Assembly: GCF_016887565.1 (NCBI RefSeq)
Contig: NZ_CP069396.1
Coordinates: 10,832,001-10,896,000 of the forward strand
DNA: 64,000 nt
Direction: 5' to 3'
From: Archangium violaceum
GTDB taxonomy: Bacteria; Myxococcota; Myxococcia; Myxococcales; Myxococcaceae
Below are positions 54,063-62,718 of this stretch, one piece after another; within the stretch, counting starts at the first letter, position 1, and the number at the start of each line of letters is the position of its first letter. The notes beneath the pieces are model-generated. The model was not told the origin of the DNA. It ran no database searches and was given only the letters and a program-made list of their open reading frames with translations. Both the position numbers and the translations under genes were made by a program.

Positions 54063-55663
54063 GACGCCTGACGGACCTGGCCCGGGTGCTCGTCCTGGGG
54101 TTGTTGCTGGCAACGGCCGTGCAGGCCCAGCCGCTGCGCCGCTTCGCGCTGGTGGCTGGCAACGACGAGGGCGGCGCGAACACCCGGCCCCTGCGCTTCG
54201 CGAAGGACGATGCGCGCAAGATGCACGAGCTCCTGGTGCGGCTGGGCGGAGTGGAGCCTGGCGATGCGCGGCTGCTGCTGGACGAGAACGCGGAGGACTT
54301 CCTCCAGGTGCTCACCAGGCTGGAAGCGCGCGCACGAGAGGCACGGACCCGGGGCGAACGCACCTCGCTCATCGTCTACTACTCGGGCCATGCGAAGGAC
54401 GACTCGCTGCGGATGGGAGACAGCGCGCTGAGCCTGGAGGCGCTCAAGCGCCGGCTGGCGGCGGCGCCCGTGGACATCCGCATCGCCATCCTGGACTCGT
54501 GCCGCTCCGGGGCGCTCACGCGGAGGAAGGGAGCCCGGCGCGCTCCGGCCTTCGTCATCGACACGGACGCCAGGCACGAGAGCCGGGGGCTCGTCATCCT
54601 CACCTCCAGCGCGGCGGACGAGGACTCGCAGGAGTCGGATCTGCTGGGCGGCAGCTATTTCTCCCACCACCTGGCCAGCGGGCTGATGGGGGACGCGGAC
54701 CGCTCGGGCGACGGGCAGGTGACGCTCTTCGAGGCCTACTCCCATGCCTATGCCCGCACCGTGGCGGACACCGCGGACAGCAGCGCAGGTCCCCAGCACC
54801 CGACCTTCAGCTACGACCTGGCCGGCCAGGGCGACCTGGTGTTGACGGATGCGCGGGGGAGCAACGAGGGAATGCTGGTGCCTCGCACCGCGCCCGCGGG
54901 GGCCTACTACTTCGTGAACCCTCGTGGTCTCGTGGTGGCGGAGCTGCACAAGGCCGCGGACTCCGAGCGGAGGCTGGCCCTGGCCCCGGGCACGTATACG
55001 GTGAAGCGGCGGATGACGGACCGGCTACGCGTGGGCGAGGCCGAGGTCCGGCGCGGGCTCACCACGGTGCTCGACGAGTCGCGGCTGCGGGACACGCCCT
55101 TCTCGGATGATCCGGTGAAGGGTGTGCCACCCCGGGAGCGCGAGCCCCGCTCGTATTGGACACTGGGCCTCACCGGCGGACATCACGCCTTCTTCAATGC
55201 CCCCGCCCTCGAGAGCCTCTTCCCCTACGCGCCCCTGGTGGGCCTGGAGTTGGGCCTGCACGACTACCTGCGCGAGGGGTGGAGCTGGAAGTTCGACCTG
55301 GCCCTGGGCGCGCGCGACATCACGCAGGCGTTCCCCGACCTCCCGGGAACGCGCTACCAGTATACGCTGCTGACCGCGGGCACCACGCTGGTGGCCGAGT
55401 GGCGCCTGGGCAGCGTGCACCTCTTCATCGGACCACGGCTCGCCTACCTCGGCATGCGCAGCGACTTCAAGGACGCGAGCATCCCGGATCAACAGTACGG
55501 GATGATCACTCCAGGTCTCGTGGCCGGCGTGCGGTGGCGACTCTGGGGCGGCTTCGAGCTCACCGCGAGCCCCCGCATCCACTACTTCTTCTACAACGAC
55601 GATCATCAGCAGCGCTCCCTGGGGTACTGGGAGTTCCTGGTGCTCGTGAAGCACCGCCTCTGA
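54059..55663 (+). CDS. Caspase-like protease fused to a probable outer-membrane beta-barrel
   Basis: A 534-residue protein. A signal peptide (1-23) is followed by a caspase-fold (peptidase C14) domain at about 25-270, with the catalytic dyad visible as His111 in YYSGH and Cys148 in ILDSC. A calcium-loop-like DADRSGDGQVTL follows (about 215-226). After a linker region (about 280-360), the last 170 residues alternate aromatic and polar residues and look like beta-strands of an outer-membrane barrel (WSWKFDLALGARD, RLGSVHLFIGPRLAYLG, GVRWRLWGGFELTASPRIHYFFY). It would be a surface or periplasmic caspase anchored in the outer membrane. It is third in the ECF operon. Confidence 0.85.
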   Translation: MRRLTDLARVLVLGLLLATAVQAQPLRRFALVAGNDEGGANTRPLRFAKDDARKMHELLVRLGGVEPGDARLLLDENAEDFLQVLTRLEARAREARTRGERTSLIVYYSGHAKDDSLRMGDSALSLEALKRRLAAAPVDIRIAILDSCRSGALTRRKGARRAPAFVIDTDARHESRGLVILTSSAADEDSQESDLLGGSYFSHHLASGLMGDADRSGDGQVTLFEAYSHAYARTVADTADSSAGPQHPTFSYDLAGQGDLVLTDARGSNEGMLVPRTAPAGAYYFVNPRGLVVAELHKAADSERRLALAPGTYTVKRRMTDRLRVGEAEVRRGLTTVLDESRLRDTPFSDDPVKGVPPREREPRSYWTLGLTGGHHAFFNAPALESLFPYAPLVGLELGLHDYLREGWSWKFDLALGARDITQAFPDLPGTRYQYTLLTAGTTLVAEWRLGSVHLFIGPRLAYLGMRSDFKDASIPDQQYGMITPGLVAGVRWRLWGGFELTASPRIHYFFYNDDHQQRSLGYWEFLVLVKHRL

Positions 55664-55665
55664 AA

Positions 55666-55721
55666 CCCACCGTGCTCCCCACGGTGGGCCGAACCCCGTC
55701 CCTCTCCCGCAGGGAGAGGGG
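55666..55721. repeat. REP-like palindromes between convergent caspase and DUF1501-like genes
   Basis: CCCACCGTG (55666-55674) and CACGGTGGG (55680-55688) form a 9-bp hairpin 3 bases after the caspase stop, and could end its transcript. CCCCGTCCCTCTCCCGCAGGGAGAGGGG at 55694-55721 is a REP element. A GTGCTCCCCACGGTGGGCC stretch of 19 bases here is identical to one inside the composite repeat at 49266-49284. Confidence 0.65.
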
Positions 55722-55732
55722 AAGAAGCTCCA

Positions 55733-57280
55733 TCAGGTGCGCACGAAGGCGCTCGCGTCGGGCAGGCCGCTGCCAGAGGTGTCGACCCCCATCGCCGTGA
55801 GGATTCCCGAGAAGATGTCCGCCTCGTTCGACGCCATCTTTCCTGGCTCGGGTGCTCCGGTGCGCGGGTCGAAGCCGTAGGTCAGCGTGGTACTCGGATC
55901 CACGCCGCCCAGCACCGTGTTGCCCCGGACCATCGGCGAGAGGAGCATGAACCCGTTGTTGAGGTCATGCCCGGTGCCGAAGTTCTCCGTGGCCCCCTCC
56001 CGCGTGCGCGTGCGTCCGAACTCGGTCGCCATGTAGATCAACGAGCGATCCCACAGGCTCTCGCCACTCGAGTCGAAGGGCTCCGACTTGAGCAACCCGA
56101 TCAGCTTGTCGATCGTGTCCATCAGGCGCGACCACATGAAAGCCTGGATGGAGCGGTGATCATTGTGGCTGAAGTCGAAGGCCAGCGGCGGGTTGGTGAC
56201 CTGATACGAGGGAGTCACCGCCATGTTGAACGACGGCCCCAGCGTCACCGTCACCGACACCCGGTTCTTGAGCAGCAGGAACGCCAGCGCCGCCTGCCCC
56301 TCCACGGGATCCGTCAGGTAGTTGGGGAAGACCGCGCGTAGCTTCTCCGCATCGGGGGAGCTCGACAGGCCGTACTCCGAGAGCGGTGTCTTCGGAGGCT
56401 GATCGGGCAGCACGTTGAGACGGTTGATCAAGTCCTGGACCTCCAGCGCGGCCTGCCCCGAGGTGCGCTGCTCGTTCCACAGCTCGAGCGCCGCCGCGTC
56501 GTCGAAGGTCTTCCCGAAGACCGACTGGGCATCGAGCGAATTGCGCACGCTCCGGGCCAGGGCCACCACCTCGCGGGAAGGCAAGTCCTTGATGCCCTTC
56601 ATTCCATCGAGGCCCAGGGGCCAGAGCGAGGGGTTGGCCACCACCTCCCCGTAGCAGTGCGCGGGCAGGGTGTTGTCGGTGCCGCGCTCGGAGAAGCCCG
56701 AGTTGCCCATGTTCACGTTGGGAATGGGGAAGCCCGCGCCGTACTGAAGGGCCACACACTCCTGCAACGTGCGGCCGCGCCAGGCGTTGTTGCCGGTCAG
56801 GCTCCGCTTCTGCGCGATGACATGGTTGACCGACGTGCCCACCGAGGTGGCCACCAGCATGGAGTCCTTGTACTTGCGCACGAAGGGCAGCTGGTCCGTC
56901 TTCACCGGCACGGGGATGTTGCCCAGCTGGGGGCTGTCCACCTTCACGGCACGGAACGGAGAGCCCTCCACCAGTTGCACCTGCGAGTCGGCGAAGGTGT
57001 TGAGCTTCGCGGCGTTGGCGCCCGCCTCCGAGGCCCGTACCGCCAGCAGGCTGTCGATGATGGAGGCGCCTCCCACGGCGCCCACCACGATGAGGAAGCG
57101 GGGCTTGCCATCCAGGCGCGCCTGGCGCACGCCTCCGAGTTGTTCGAGTGCCGCCGGGGTATTGAGCCCGTCTCGGCACCCCGTCAGCAGCGGCCCCAGG
57201 GTCGCGGAGCCCGCCGCGCACATCGACAAGGCCTTCAGGATTTCCCGGCGCGAGAGCCGTCCATTGTTACGCAGTGACAT
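55733..57280 (-). CDS. Tat-exported DUF1501-like protein, cassette copy 2
   Basis: A 515-residue close paralogue of the 49385-50938 protein, with the same Tat signal (LSRREILKALS), lipobox LLTGC and DUF1501-like body. The copies agree over nearly the whole length; differences are concentrated near residues 75-130 (ASEAGANAAKLNTF against ASETTAVGGNPAKLNTF) and 340-355 (FNMAVTPSYQVTNP against FNIALSSSKQFTNP). The conserved EFGRTRTREGATENFGTGHD and HNDHRS motifs are kept, so both copies look functional. It lies convergent with the caspase gene. Confidence 0.78.
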   Translation of the reverse strand: MSLRNNGRLSRREILKALSMCAAGSATLGPLLTGCRDGLNTPAALEQLGGVRQARLDGKPRFLIVVGAVGGASIIDSLLAVRASEAGANAAKLNTFADSQVQLVEGSPFRAVKVDSPQLGNIPVPVKTDQLPFVRKYKDSMLVATSVGTSVNHVIAQKRSLTGNNAWRGRTLQECVALQYGAGFPIPNVNMGNSGFSERGTDNTLPAHCYGEVVANPSLWPLGLDGMKGIKDLPSREVVALARSVRNSLDAQSVFGKTFDDAAALELWNEQRTSGQAALEVQDLINRLNVLPDQPPKTPLSEYGLSSSPDAEKLRAVFPNYLTDPVEGQAALAFLLLKNRVSVTVTLGPSFNMAVTPSYQVTNPPLAFDFSHNDHRSIQAFMWSRLMDTIDKLIGLLKSEPFDSSGESLWDRSLIYMATEFGRTRTREGATENFGTGHDLNNGFMLLSPMVRGNTVLGGVDPSTTLTYGFDPRTGAPEPGKMASNEADIFSGILTAMGVDTSGSGLPDASAFVRT

Positions 57281-57289
57281 GACGTTCCC

Positions 57290-57964
57290 TTAGAAGAAGA
57301 CGGATTCGGCGGAAGAGAGGACGGCGAAGCAGGTCGCGATCATCCAGTCGCGGCCCGGCGTCTGACTGCCCTTGGACTCGAGCTGCGTAGCCAGTTGCGA
57401 CAACGTGCCCACCTCGTTCTCCGTGGGCTCTCTCAACAGGACACGCTGGTAGAGCGCGGTGAGGGCGTCGCGCACCGGCGCACCTTCCCGGTTCGCCAGG
57501 CGTCCCTGGGCATCGAGCTCGAGGCCCTTGAAGAGGACCGCCTCCCCAGGGCTGGTGACGTCGAGCGAGACGCGCCGGGCGCAGGCCGCCAGCGACAGTC
57601 GATCGATGGCGACGGGAGTCGTCACGCCCGTGGATGTCAGGGGCTCGTAGAGACCGACGCCATACGGCTCGACACCACCCAAGGCCACGTTGTGCACGTA
57701 CGTGGTGCAGGGGTACTGGCCCAGCTCGTTGCACACCTGCTCCGGCGGCAGGGACAGCGCCGAGGCGAAGTGGGCCGTCAGCTGCTCCGGATTCATGAAG
57801 CGCAGGTTGTCGCGCGAGGAGGATGCCACCTCACCGGAGGAACCCGTGCCAGCATCTGCGGGCGGGGGTGTGCCGGCATCCGGCCCCGAGGGCGAGGAGG
57901 ACGAGCACGCGGAGAAGACACAGGCGGAGGACAGCAGCAACACGCGAAGGAAATCAGGGCGCAC
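57290..57964 (-). CDS. Small lipoprotein, DUF1553-like fragment, cassette copy 2
   Basis: A 224-residue paralogue of the 50948-51619 lipoprotein. The signal peptide (lipobox FSAC) and the LTALYQRVLLREPTENEVGTLSQLAT motif are conserved. The linker after the lipobox is more Ser-rich. As in copy 1 it overlaps the upstream gene by 11 bases and precedes the DUF1501-like gene by 9 bases, so the spacing of the cassette is preserved exactly. Confidence 0.68.
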   Translation of the reverse strand: MRPDFLRVLLLSSACVFSACSSSSPSGPDAGTPPPADAGTGSSGEVASSSRDNLRFMNPEQLTAHFASALSLPPEQVCNELGQYPCTTYVHNVALGGVEPYGVGLYEPLTSTGVTTPVAIDRLSLAACARRVSLDVTSPGEAVLFKGLELDAQGRLANREGAPVRDALTALYQRVLLREPTENEVGTLSQLATQLESKGSQTPGRDWMIATCFAVLSSAESVFF

Positions 57965-59486
57965 CGTAGGCCTCCGTGCGGATCAGGTCATGAAGCATGC
58001 GCTGCACGCGGTACTGGTGCGTGCCCTTGAAGCGCTTCCAGGTGGCGACGAACTCGGTGTTCTCCTCGGCGGTGGGGGGATGGCCCACCAGCAGCTTCCA
58101 GTAGTCGGTGACGGCGGCGATGGCGAAGGCATCGCTGTTGGCCCCCACCTCCGCCCACTCGACGAGGCTGTTCACTGGCTGGCCGAAGAGGTAACCGGTC
58201 TCCGGCATCTGGGTGATGATGGGCGAGACGTTGGGGAAGCGCTTCTCGATGCGGTTGGGCACGTAGGTTCCCCAGGGCGCATCGGGGTTGATGGGGAAGG
58301 AGAGGCCCTCGTAGTTGCGGAAGGGGTAGCTCAGCGGATCGAGCGTGGCGTGGCAGGCCGCGCAGGTGGGTTCGGTCACACCCTTGGCGTCGTAGTCACG
58401 GGGCTCGCCGGGTACGCTGAAGAGACCCTCTTGTTTGGCGATGTCGAGGCCCAGATACGCCCGGTAGGCCTGCGACGCGGCGTTGCGCGGCAGCGCGCTG
58501 AACATCACGAAGTACAGGAGGCTCCACCTGGAGGTGATGTTGCCCGCGCGGTGCAACTCATCCATGGACTGCGTCGGCAACGACGGCACCACCGTATAGC
58601 GGGTGGGGTTGGACTCCCGGCGCACGAAGTACTTCGCCGTCATCACCTCGCGCGCGTCGTGGTCGTCGAGCTGCGTGTAGGCGTAGAGCGCGTAGTCGTC
58701 ATAGTAATCGGCGAGGGCAATGGTCCCGGGGTCCTCACCCTCCTTGAGCGAGCCCACCGGGCGGATCTTCGGGTGCGCCAGCTTCCACAGCTGCCCGTTC
58801 TTGCCACGCCAGAACTCGGTGGTGGTGCACCGGTCCAGCTCGGCATCCATCCGGGCGCGCTGCTCGTCGGCGCTCAGCGCGCTGAACTCCTTCAGCTGCG
58901 CATAGGTGGGCGGCACGCCGCAGAAGTCGAGCAGGAGGCGCTTGTACGCGAAGCGCGCGTCGTAATGACAGACGTCGTACTGGGGATTCTCGCCTGCCTG
59001 GCAGCGGCCGGTGTCCACGGGTACGCTGGTGGGATCAGCCGGGAAGGTCCCGCGCTGGATCTCCACGAGGTTGGACACACCGTCACCATCGGCGTCCTCC
59101 GCCTCGACGGCCTCGAGCGCCCAGGGAAGCGCGGACGCGAATTCCCCATCGGACAGGGGGCGCGTCGCGCCAGGCGCCAGGTGACGCTCCAGCCTGGAAC
59201 CGAAAGCGTTGCGCTGTGGCGGCGCGACGTGACAGTACGTGCAGGCCGGCTGTTGCCCCACGCACGTGGGCGCCGAGGGATAGGTGGAGCAGAACACCCC
59301 GCCCGCGGGAGGCTTGGCCAACGCCACCCCCGACAGGAATACGGCGGCCCCCAGAATGAGTCCTCGAAGCACGAGGACCCCCGGAGCCACCGGATGAAGG
59401 AGCCGTATCAGGTTGTCTTTTCGTGCTTCGGTCCGCGTCGTTTCGTTCCTTGGCGTATCCGTCCCGTCACTCTTCATCGGATCCAT
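57954..59486 (-). CDS. Secreted protein with two c-type heme motifs and DUF1549-like region, cassette copy 2
   Basis: A paralogue of the 51609-53024 protein with both heme motifs kept (CTYCH near the N-terminus and CAACH in the C-terminal third), the calcium loop EDADGDGVSNLVEI and RLLLDFCGVPPTYAQLKEF. The N-terminus is uncertain: ATG at 59486 gives 510 residues with a 30-residue charged extension before the signal peptide, whereas alignment with copy 1 points to a GTG at 59372. Neither has a strong Shine-Dalgarno, in contrast to copy 1. Region 53-59 differs more between copies than the body, suggesting independent regulation. Confidence 0.76.
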   Translation of the reverse strand: MDPMKSDGTDTPRNETTRTEARKDNLIRLLHPVAPGVLVLRGLILGAAVFLSGVALAKPPAGGVFCSTYPSAPTCVGQQPACTYCHVAPPQRNAFGSRLERHLAPGATRPLSDGEFASALPWALEAVEAEDADGDGVSNLVEIQRGTFPADPTSVPVDTGRCQAGENPQYDVCHYDARFAYKRLLLDFCGVPPTYAQLKEFSALSADEQRARMDAELDRCTTTEFWRGKNGQLWKLAHPKIRPVGSLKEGEDPGTIALADYYDDYALYAYTQLDDHDAREVMTAKYFVRRESNPTRYTVVPSLPTQSMDELHRAGNITSRWSLLYFVMFSALPRNAASQAYRAYLGLDIAKQEGLFSVPGEPRDYDAKGVTEPTCAACHATLDPLSYPFRNYEGLSFPINPDAPWGTYVPNRIEKRFPNVSPIITQMPETGYLFGQPVNSLVEWAEVGANSDAFAIAAVTDYWKLLVGHPPTAEENTEFVATWKRFKGTHQYRVQRMLHDLIRTEAYGAP

Positions 59487-59656
59487 TTCCCCGGCCCAGG
59501 CCGCCTCGTCGGCGACCCGGATGGTTTGTCATCGCGAGAAGACGGGAACAACCGACGCTCCCGGGCGGAGCGCCGCTTAATCGACACGCACGCGCGAGTG
59601 TCGAAGAAGTCCGCCGGTCCAGACCGGGAGCCGTGGCCTGCTGAGTGGAGGGAGGA

Positions 59657-60280
59657 CTACCCGCGCCGGGGCGCGTGGGACGAGGTGGCCGGTGCGTGGT
59701 TCCCCAGCTGGGAGGTGAGGGCCCCCAGCCACCGCGCCATGTCCTCGGGAGAATGGAGCGAGCGTCGATCCAACCACCACTCGAGCACCCCCATGTAGGC
59801 CGAGGTCAAGAAGCGGTTCACGACGGGGACGGGAACCCCCGCGCTCAGGAGAGGGTTACCGGCTCTCTCCAGATCGAGATTCATGAGCTGCTCGAGGAGG
59901 TTGCGCAACTGGACCGCGAAGGCGCGCATGCCGCTCCGGCCGAGCATGAGGTGATACAGCTCGTGGTGCTCGGCCGCGTGCTGGAACCACTCCAGCAGGG
60001 TTCGATGGAGACGATCGGGTGAGTCACCCAGCTGATGACTCCTCCGCGAGAGTTCGAGGATCATGTCCTTCATGACCTGCGTGAGCAGCTCGTCCTTGTC
60101 GCGGTAGTGCAGGTAGAAGGTGCTGCGGTTGAGCTGGGCGCGCTCGGTGATGTCCTGCACGCTGATGGCGTCGAAGCCCCGCTCACGAATCAACCCGAGG
60201 AGCGCATCGCGGAGCATGGCGCGGCTGCGTTGGACACGCGGATCCACGGGGCGTGCCTGTCTGTTCGATGGCTTGGGCAT
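59657..60280 (-). CDS. TetR/AcrR family transcriptional regulator
   Basis: A 207-residue regulator. The N-terminal helix-turn-helix is clear: RSRAMLRDALLGLIRERGFDAISVQDITERAQLNRSTFYLHYRDKDELL. The C-terminal domain is of the TetR_C type with a helical ligand pocket (LHRTLLEWFQHAAEHHELYHLMLG). ATG at 60280 removes a long Arg-rich in-frame extension that is antisense of the neighbouring repeats. It is on the same strand as both the SBBP-type genes upstream (46-base gap) and cassette copy 2 downstream (171-base gap), and may control either. The ligand is unknown. Confidence 0.87.
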   Translation of the reverse strand: MPKPSNRQARPVDPRVQRSRAMLRDALLGLIRERGFDAISVQDITERAQLNRSTFYLHYRDKDELLTQVMKDMILELSRRSHQLGDSPDRLHRTLLEWFQHAAEHHELYHLMLGRSGMRAFAVQLRNLLEQLMNLDLERAGNPLLSAGVPVPVVNRFLTSAYMGVLEWWLDRRSLHSPEDMARWLGALTSQLGNHAPATSSHAPRRG

Positions 60281-60326
60281 GGGACAGAGGAGTGAACAGC
60301 AGGAGCCCCATCCCATTCCACTCCCA

Positions 60327-62705
60327 TCAGGCGCGAGTCCTCCTCCGGCGCGAGGCCAGCAGCGCGAGCCCCACGAGCGTCCCGAGCGCGAGAGCACCCG
60401 GCCCACCGTTGGTGGAACCACAGGACCAGCCGAGCGGAGAGCGCTGTGGTCCCGTGCCCGCATCGGGTGCACCCCCATCCGTTCCGCCGCCCGTCCCACC
60501 ATCCTCTCCGCCGCCCGTTCCCGCGTCCGTCCCACCATCCTCTCCGCCGCCCGTTCCCGCGTCCGTCCCACCACCCGGAGAGGCATTCAGGTCCACCGAC
60601 ATCAGGAACATGTTCTCGCCACTCGAGCTCGGGGCGTAACCACCATGGGAGTAGTTCAAGTCCTTCGAGGTGGTGGAGCCACCGATGAACAGGCGTGACG
60701 CGTTCTGATTGTCACTCCACAGCGCGTGGACACGGTCCGCTCCGTTCCCACCAACGAACGAGCCCCATGCCACCGGAGGCCGCGAATCCAGTTCCACCTT
60801 CGCCACGAAACCCTCAACCCCCCCCTGCTCCATGGAGGTATCGAATCCCCCAGCCACGGGAAAGTCAGGCGAATCCGTCTGCCCTCCCACGTAGAGCTGC
60901 CCGGACCCATCGGTCGCCAGGGCGAAGAGCTGATCACGCCCGCTCCCCCCGATGAGGAAGGTCTGCTTCAAGGGCATGTCGCCGGTGGCGCTCAGACCAC
61001 TTCCGAAGACAGCCGCGAAGACGTCGGATGGGCCCCTGACACTGCCAGCGTTCGGGAACCGGGTGGCCGCCGTGTTCCCCCACACCACCACGTCTCCCGT
61101 GAAAGTGAGGCTCACCGCACGCGCCTCGTCGTTCCCATCATTTCCACCCAGACGGATGATCTGCTTGCGGCTGGGATCGTTATTGGTGATGGGGAAGATG
61201 GGCACGACGAAGGCGTCCGTCGTGCCCGCCGTGGCACCACTCTGCGCGGCGGGTTCCCCGCTCCCCACGACGTAGAGAACGATCTCGTCCTGAGCGATGG
61301 CATCGTACGCCACATCATCCCCCGCGCCCTGGATGAGCACGGTCCAATCCACCTTGGGCTCGCCGAGGTCGATGCGAGACACGAACCCCTCGGAGCCCTG
61401 GAAGCCGGCATCCGTGGGGGACTTGATGTCCGGGATGTCTTTCGACCAGGTCCGCCCGACGACGAACGCCCGGGTGTCCGAGACCCGGCGCAGGTTGTGG
61501 ACCTCGTCCCTGTCACTCCCACCGAAGCGGACGAATCCGTCGATCCGCTTCCCGGAGGGATCGAGTCTGGCCATGAAACCATCACTGGCACTGGGGCCCG
61601 TGCCTCCCAGCGATCGACTGATGCCGACCCCGCCATCGGGCAGGTTCCACTGGACCTCATCGGTGGTCGTGCTGCCCGTGACGAACACCTCGCCCGTGTC
61701 ATTGACCGCGAGCGCCTTGCCCTCGTCGGTTCCGTTGCCACCGAGCTGCGTCGCCCAGACGAGCCCACCGTCATTGCTGAACCTGGCGACGAGCACATCG
61801 GTTCCGCCGCCCAGCTCTCCGATGACCCCTCCATCCGGAGGGGCGCCCAGGGAACCGCCATAGGTGCCGACGATGAAGATGTCCCCCGCCGCGTTCTGCT
61901 CGATGTCCCAGAGCGTGTTGGTGAGACCCGTGCCTCCGAGATAGGTGTCCCAGAGGACGAGCGGATCCACCACCACCGGGCGCGCCGGATCCTCCACGTC
62001 CACCAGGATGGCGTACTCCCATCGCTCCTGACCCACCGGGCGTGCATCCGCGAAGCGGCAACCCACTTCGCGCGAGTGGCCATCCGCCGCTTCCTGCACA
62101 CACCGCAACCCCTCCTCTCTCAGCACGCCCTCACCCAGGTCTACCTCCAGCGCGCGCCCCTCCTCCACGACCCGCACCTCCCGCGCGCCGTCGTATTCCA
62201 ACTTCACCCGGCGCAGATCCGCTCCGCGCTCGGCCCGGAAGCCGTACTCCACGCCCTCGGCGCGCTCCTCGAGCCACAGGTCCACTCCCGGCAATACGCC
62301 CGGGTAGCGCAGCCCTCCATAGGTGGGCACCTCCCGCTGCCAGGCCTCGCGCGGCCCCACCAACCGATGGAGCTTCGCCTCTCGCGGCTTCTCCGCCCGG
62401 GGCTTCACCGCGCGTCCGCCGGCCACGCTCCACCCCAGCTCACGCGTCCGCTGGGTGCGCGAGGGCAGGCGCAGCGCCAGGCCCTTGTCGGTGAAGAGGG
62501 CACTGGCATCTCGGCGCTGAAGCACGAAGTGCCCCGCGGAGCCCGTTGGTGCGGGGGCGATGCCCGAGCGGAAGAGAGGCACAGGGAGAGAGGCCGGCCT
62601 GACTGGAGCCGAGAACTCGGGAGAAGGCCGGGTCTGACTCACCGCCCCCCACGACACGAAGCAGGCACCAGCGACTGCCAGCACCCCGAACACGCGACGG
62701 AACAC
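60327..62705 (-). CDS. Secreted SBBP-repeat beta-propeller-like protein with MYXO-CTERM-type tail
   Basis: A 792-residue secreted protein with signal peptide (about 1-23). Residues 40-245 are like the domain that precedes SBBP repeats (YGGLRYPGVLPGVDLWLEERAEGVEYGF, VVDPLVLWDTYLGG). SBBP-type beta-propeller repeats follow (DVLVARFSNDGGLVWATQLGGNGTDEGKALAVNDTGEVFVTGS and similar, to about 700). Next comes a repetitive linker of GGGTDAGT/GGGEDGG units, coded by tandem DNA repeats at about 60470-60575, and finally SPLGWSCGSTNG, a hydrophobic segment and RRRR. That C-terminus is of the MYXO-CTERM type, thought to be cut by a myxosortase so the protein is sorted to the cell surface. Probable adhesin or surface structure. 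Confidence 0.85.
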   Translation of the reverse strand: MFRRVFGVLAVAGACFVSWGAVSQTRPSPEFSAPVRPASLPVPLFRSGIAPAPTGSAGHFVLQRRDASALFTDKGLALRLPSRTQRTRELGWSVAGGRAVKPRAEKPREAKLHRLVGPREAWQREVPTYGGLRYPGVLPGVDLWLEERAEGVEYGFRAERGADLRRVKLEYDGAREVRVVEEGRALEVDLGEGVLREEGLRCVQEAADGHSREVGCRFADARPVGQERWEYAILVDVEDPARPVVVDPLVLWDTYLGGTGLTNTLWDIEQNAAGDIFIVGTYGGSLGAPPDGGVIGELGGGTDVLVARFSNDGGLVWATQLGGNGTDEGKALAVNDTGEVFVTGSTTTDEVQWNLPDGGVGISRSLGGTGPSASDGFMARLDPSGKRIDGFVRFGGSDRDEVHNLRRVSDTRAFVVGRTWSKDIPDIKSPTDAGFQGSEGFVSRIDLGEPKVDWTVLIQGAGDDVAYDAIAQDEIVLYVVGSGEPAAQSGATAGTTDAFVVPIFPITNNDPSRKQIIRLGGNDGNDEARAVSLTFTGDVVVWGNTAATRFPNAGSVRGPSDVFAAVFGSGLSATGDMPLKQTFLIGGSGRDQLFALATDGSGQLYVGGQTDSPDFPVAGGFDTSMEQGGVEGFVAKVELDSRPPVAWGSFVGGNGADRVHALWSDNQNASRLFIGGSTTSKDLNYSHGGYAPSSSGENMFLMSVDLNASPGGGTDAGTGGGEDGGTDAGTGGGEDGGTGGGTDGGAPDAGTGPQRSPLGWSCGSTNGGPGALALGTLVGLALLASRRRRTRA

Positions 62706-62718
62706 AAGACACTCCTCT

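Noticed and set aside
60438-60698. Plus-strand frames rich in Pro/Arg near 60.5 kb
   Set aside because: They are antisense of the Gly/Asp repeat linker of the SBBP-type protein.
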